Assembly: GCF_003851045.1 (NCBI RefSeq) | Contig: NZ_BFBX01000146.1 | Coordinates: forward strand, 1 to 39,613 | Length of the DNA stretch: 39,613 nt | Direction of reading: 5' to 3' | Origin: Paenibacillus sp. 598K | GTDB lineage: Bacteria; Bacillota; Bacilli; Paenibacillales; Paenibacillaceae | The notes under the pieces: model-generated | Databases searched by the model: none | What the model was told of the DNA's origin: nothing | The model's input: the letters and a program-made list of their open reading frames with translations, nothing else | Position numbers and translations under genes: made by a program | Shown here: positions 38,701-39,613 of the stretch, in pieces | How the letters are laid out: the number at the start of each line of letters is the position of its first letter | Position numbering within the stretch: position 1 is the first letter of the stretch

Positions 38701-39613
38701 TCGACCCAGCCGAACGAAGTGCGCAGCGTCTCATGTCTGTCGATCATCGCATTCACCGCCTTGGCCAGCCGATCGACATCGAGCGGCCCTCGCACGAGCG
38801 TGATATTCGGCACATTGTACGTAATATCTGCCAGATGATTGAGCACATAGAGCCGCTTCTGGGCAAAGGAGGCCGGGTAATGCGCGCTAGGCTCGACCGG
38901 TTGAATTCGTTGAAAAGCTTGATCGCCGGCGGGGTCAGCCTCCTCCTGCTTATCTCCTCTGCCTGATGAGGCGTCCGACTCCGTTGCCCCGCCTGCGATC
39001 AGATACGCCGCCAGCCCTTCGATCGTCGGCGCGTCGAACAGCGTCTGCAGCGGCACGGTCACGCCAAATTCCTTCTGCACCTTGGACAGCATCAGGATCG
39101 CCTTTAACGAATGGCCGCCATGCTCGAAGAATCGATCTCCCCGGCCGATCCGCTCCACCCCGAGCACTTGCTGCCAGAGCTGCGCCAGCCGGCTCTCGGT
39201 CTCGCCCTGCGGCGCTGTGAAGCCTCCCTGCATGGGCGCCTCCGTCTGCTCCATCAGCTGCCGCCGATCCGTCTTGCCGTTCGGCGTCACTGGCAGCGCC
39301 TCCAGCTGCACGATTGCCGAAGGCAGCATATATTCCGGCAGCCGCTCTGCAAGGTAGCTAAGCAGCGCCTCCGTCTCGACCGGGCGGTCCGCCGTCACAT
39401 AGGCCCGCAGACTTGCGCCGGCTTCCCCTTCCTGCCGAGCTATGACTGCCGCCTCGCGGACCTGTCCTTGCTCCAGCAGACATGCCTCGATCTCGCCTGT
39501 CTCGATCCGGTAGCCCCGCACCTTGACCTGCTCATCCTGCCGTCCGAGGTAGAGCAGCGTGCCGTCCGCCGCGCGGCGCGCCAGGTCGCCGGTCCGGTAC
39601 ATCCGCCGTCCCG
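35787..39613 (-). CDS. Nonribosomal peptide synthetase, 3' part: (A)-T-C-A(Ser)-T
   Basis: The gene runs off the right edge; 1275 codons of its 3' part are visible. Counting from the first Met at 39602: end of an A domain (YRTGDLARRA, then NGKTDRRQL), T domain with FFEHGGHSLKA (about 160-170), condensation domain (about 245-680) with active-site HHIITDG, complete A domain (about 715-1180) with YTSGTSGLPKG and NLYGPTEATID, then a T domain with FFELGGTSIQA. Aligning the A domain by eye to GrsA and EntF gives the ten-residue code DVWHFSLIDK, nearly identical to serine-activating domains. No epimerase, methyltransferase or thioesterase follows, so release needs another protein or this is not the last module. 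Confidence 0.93.
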   Translation of the reverse strand, partial: GRRMYRTGDLARRAADGTLLYLGRQDEQVKVRGYRIETGEIEACLLEQGQVREAAVIARQEGEAGASLRAYVTADRPVETEALLSYLAERLPEYMLPSAIVQLEALPVTPNGKTDRRQLMEQTEAPMQGGFTAPQGETESRLAQLWQQVLGVERIGRGDRFFEHGGHSLKAILMLSKVQKEFGVTVPLQTLFDAPTIEGLAAYLIAGGATESDASSGRGDKQEEADPAGDQAFQRIQPVEPSAHYPASFAQKRLYVLNHLADITYNVPNITLVRGPLDVDRLAKAVNAMIDRHETLRTSFGWVDGELVQRVHTGLAIDIAYALADEDEIEGRIEAFVRPFDLKTAPLLRFEVLKLDEDKHLLLTDMHHIITDGVSMEIFHDELATLYSGKPLPPMRVQYKDYAVWQISSTGEQRKKAAENYWLSVYADASPVLDLPTDYPRPVIQSFKGGRVDFKVPAKTTEAIFKLSQDSGATIYMILLAAYNVLLSKYSGQDDIVVGTTIAGRNHADTDHMIGAFINTLALRNTPQAELSFAELLQQVRRNTLAAYEHQDFAFEELVDRLKTRRDVSRNPLFDTMFVLHNHGKGELVKPLGPGVKLFPYGGFQHRVAKFDLTLVVTLTEDQQLFWSLEYCVDLFKHETIQRMADHYMQLLKSVSEQPDQRLSDLDMLSEAERHEIMHSFNDTDTPLPEGTVVSYIDDQGWMSASNRAVVASDGELTYEELLARAERLAGWLRKRGTRKGDIVALMVERSTDMLVGLLGIWKAGGVYLPIDPSYPKKRIEYMLQDSQCRRVLTHASLRMGLDAEADIMLLEQLDDGAEHAGSPDEPVQLAPEDACYLLYTSGTSGLPKGVLIQHGSLLNRLQWMQRRYPIGKDDVLLQKTPFTFDVSLWELLWGAMQGAKVVFLEPGREREPKAIIEAIEQHQVTVIHYVPSMLGAFLKYVEVHQAAARLASLRYVFASGEPLKPNQVESFYAMFAIEAARLVNLYGPTEATIDVTSYDCPEQVLGSSVPIGKPIDNTKLYVLREGKLQPVGVKGELYIGGAGVALGYTGGKELDEERFMANPYNPQERLYRTGDLARWLSDGNLEYLGRVDDQIKVRGYRIEPSEIEACLCNIHFIREAVVLAKDERLIAFVVADTDSDAATVRMLLAFYLPDFMIPDQIVFVDTLPLTANGKTDKSKLLQLSLPSEDRESYAAPESELEKTLVLIWQRVLGVSPIGITDNFFELGGTSIQAVLLEVEMEQHNLAPEDLIAFRFNTIREMAQYLSHRDIVNS

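Noticed and set aside
1..39613. CRISPR arrays, insertion sequences, phage genes, tRNA or rRNA genes
   Set aside because: No regularly spaced repeats, transposase or integrase motifs, or tRNA/rRNA signatures were noticed on either strand.

Overview
The window looks like chromosomal DNA from a GC-rich member of the Paenibacillaceae (Paenibacillus/Cohnella type). The evidence is consensus Gram-positive Shine-Dalgarno sites (AGGAGG), a Bacillota lexA/yneA/ynzC SOS locus with CGAAC-type LexA boxes, ydbST-like bPH2 genes, mrfAB (yprAB), an lmo0937-type micro-membrane protein and a bacterial NRPS with paired ABC exporters. The species cannot be named from sequence alone. No rRNA, tRNA, CRISPR array, insertion sequence or phage gene was seen.

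Layout. (1) 1-385: no protein gene, but a leftward promoter, a structured 265-nt stretch and an intrinsic terminator that together look like an unassigned small RNA or a regulated leader; the extended -10 promoter of ydbS also lies here. (2) 386-2480, rightward: bPH2 membrane proteins ydbS and ydbT, closed by a bidirectional terminator. (3) 2668-6707, leftward: a methyltransferase, a PhnP-like metallo-hydrolase, two GNAT acetyltransferases and a nitrilase-family amidohydrolase; the last GNAT/nitrilase pair looks like a split YhcX. (4) 6902-7387, rightward: a secreted NlpC/P60 hydrolase. (5) 7458-21230, a long leftward block read from right to left: mrfA, mrfB, a Gfo/Idh/MocA oxidoreductase, a HAD-IIA phosphatase, a MutM-like glycosylase, an Nfo-like AP endonuclease, a cREC_REC receiver-like protein, a YlmA-like ABC ATPase, an FtsJ/RlmM-like 2'-O-methyltransferase, a Ser/Thr kinase with a lysine-less P-loop tail, and an OmpR/histidine kinase pair. 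(6) 21597-25731: metH (leftward) and mtnD (rightward), diverging from a shared region. (7) 25919-28940: a HAD phosphatase, an unknown two-helix membrane protein, ynzC and yneA (leftward), facing lexA (rightward) across six LexA-type boxes. (8) 29125-29271: a 48-aa membrane peptide. (9) 29379-39613, leftward: the 3' part of an NRPS whose complete module is predicted to load serine, two ABC exporter subunits translationally coupled to each other, then a beta-propeller lipoprotein behind a terminator.

How it fits together. The most striking theme is DNA damage. lexA and yneA carry clustered LexA boxes, and the promoter of mrfA, 7 kb away, has a LexA-type box (13 of 14 consensus positions) between its -35 and -10. 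From that promoter, mrfA-mrfB-gfo-HAD are joined by 4-bp start/stop overlaps, followed within 37 bp by mutM-like and nfo-like genes, so one transcript may carry nuclease/helicase excision repair plus base-excision repair, with two unexplained metabolic enzymes between them. A second theme is the NRPS with its exporter pair. All functional calls are from reading the translated sequence; none was checked by database search.
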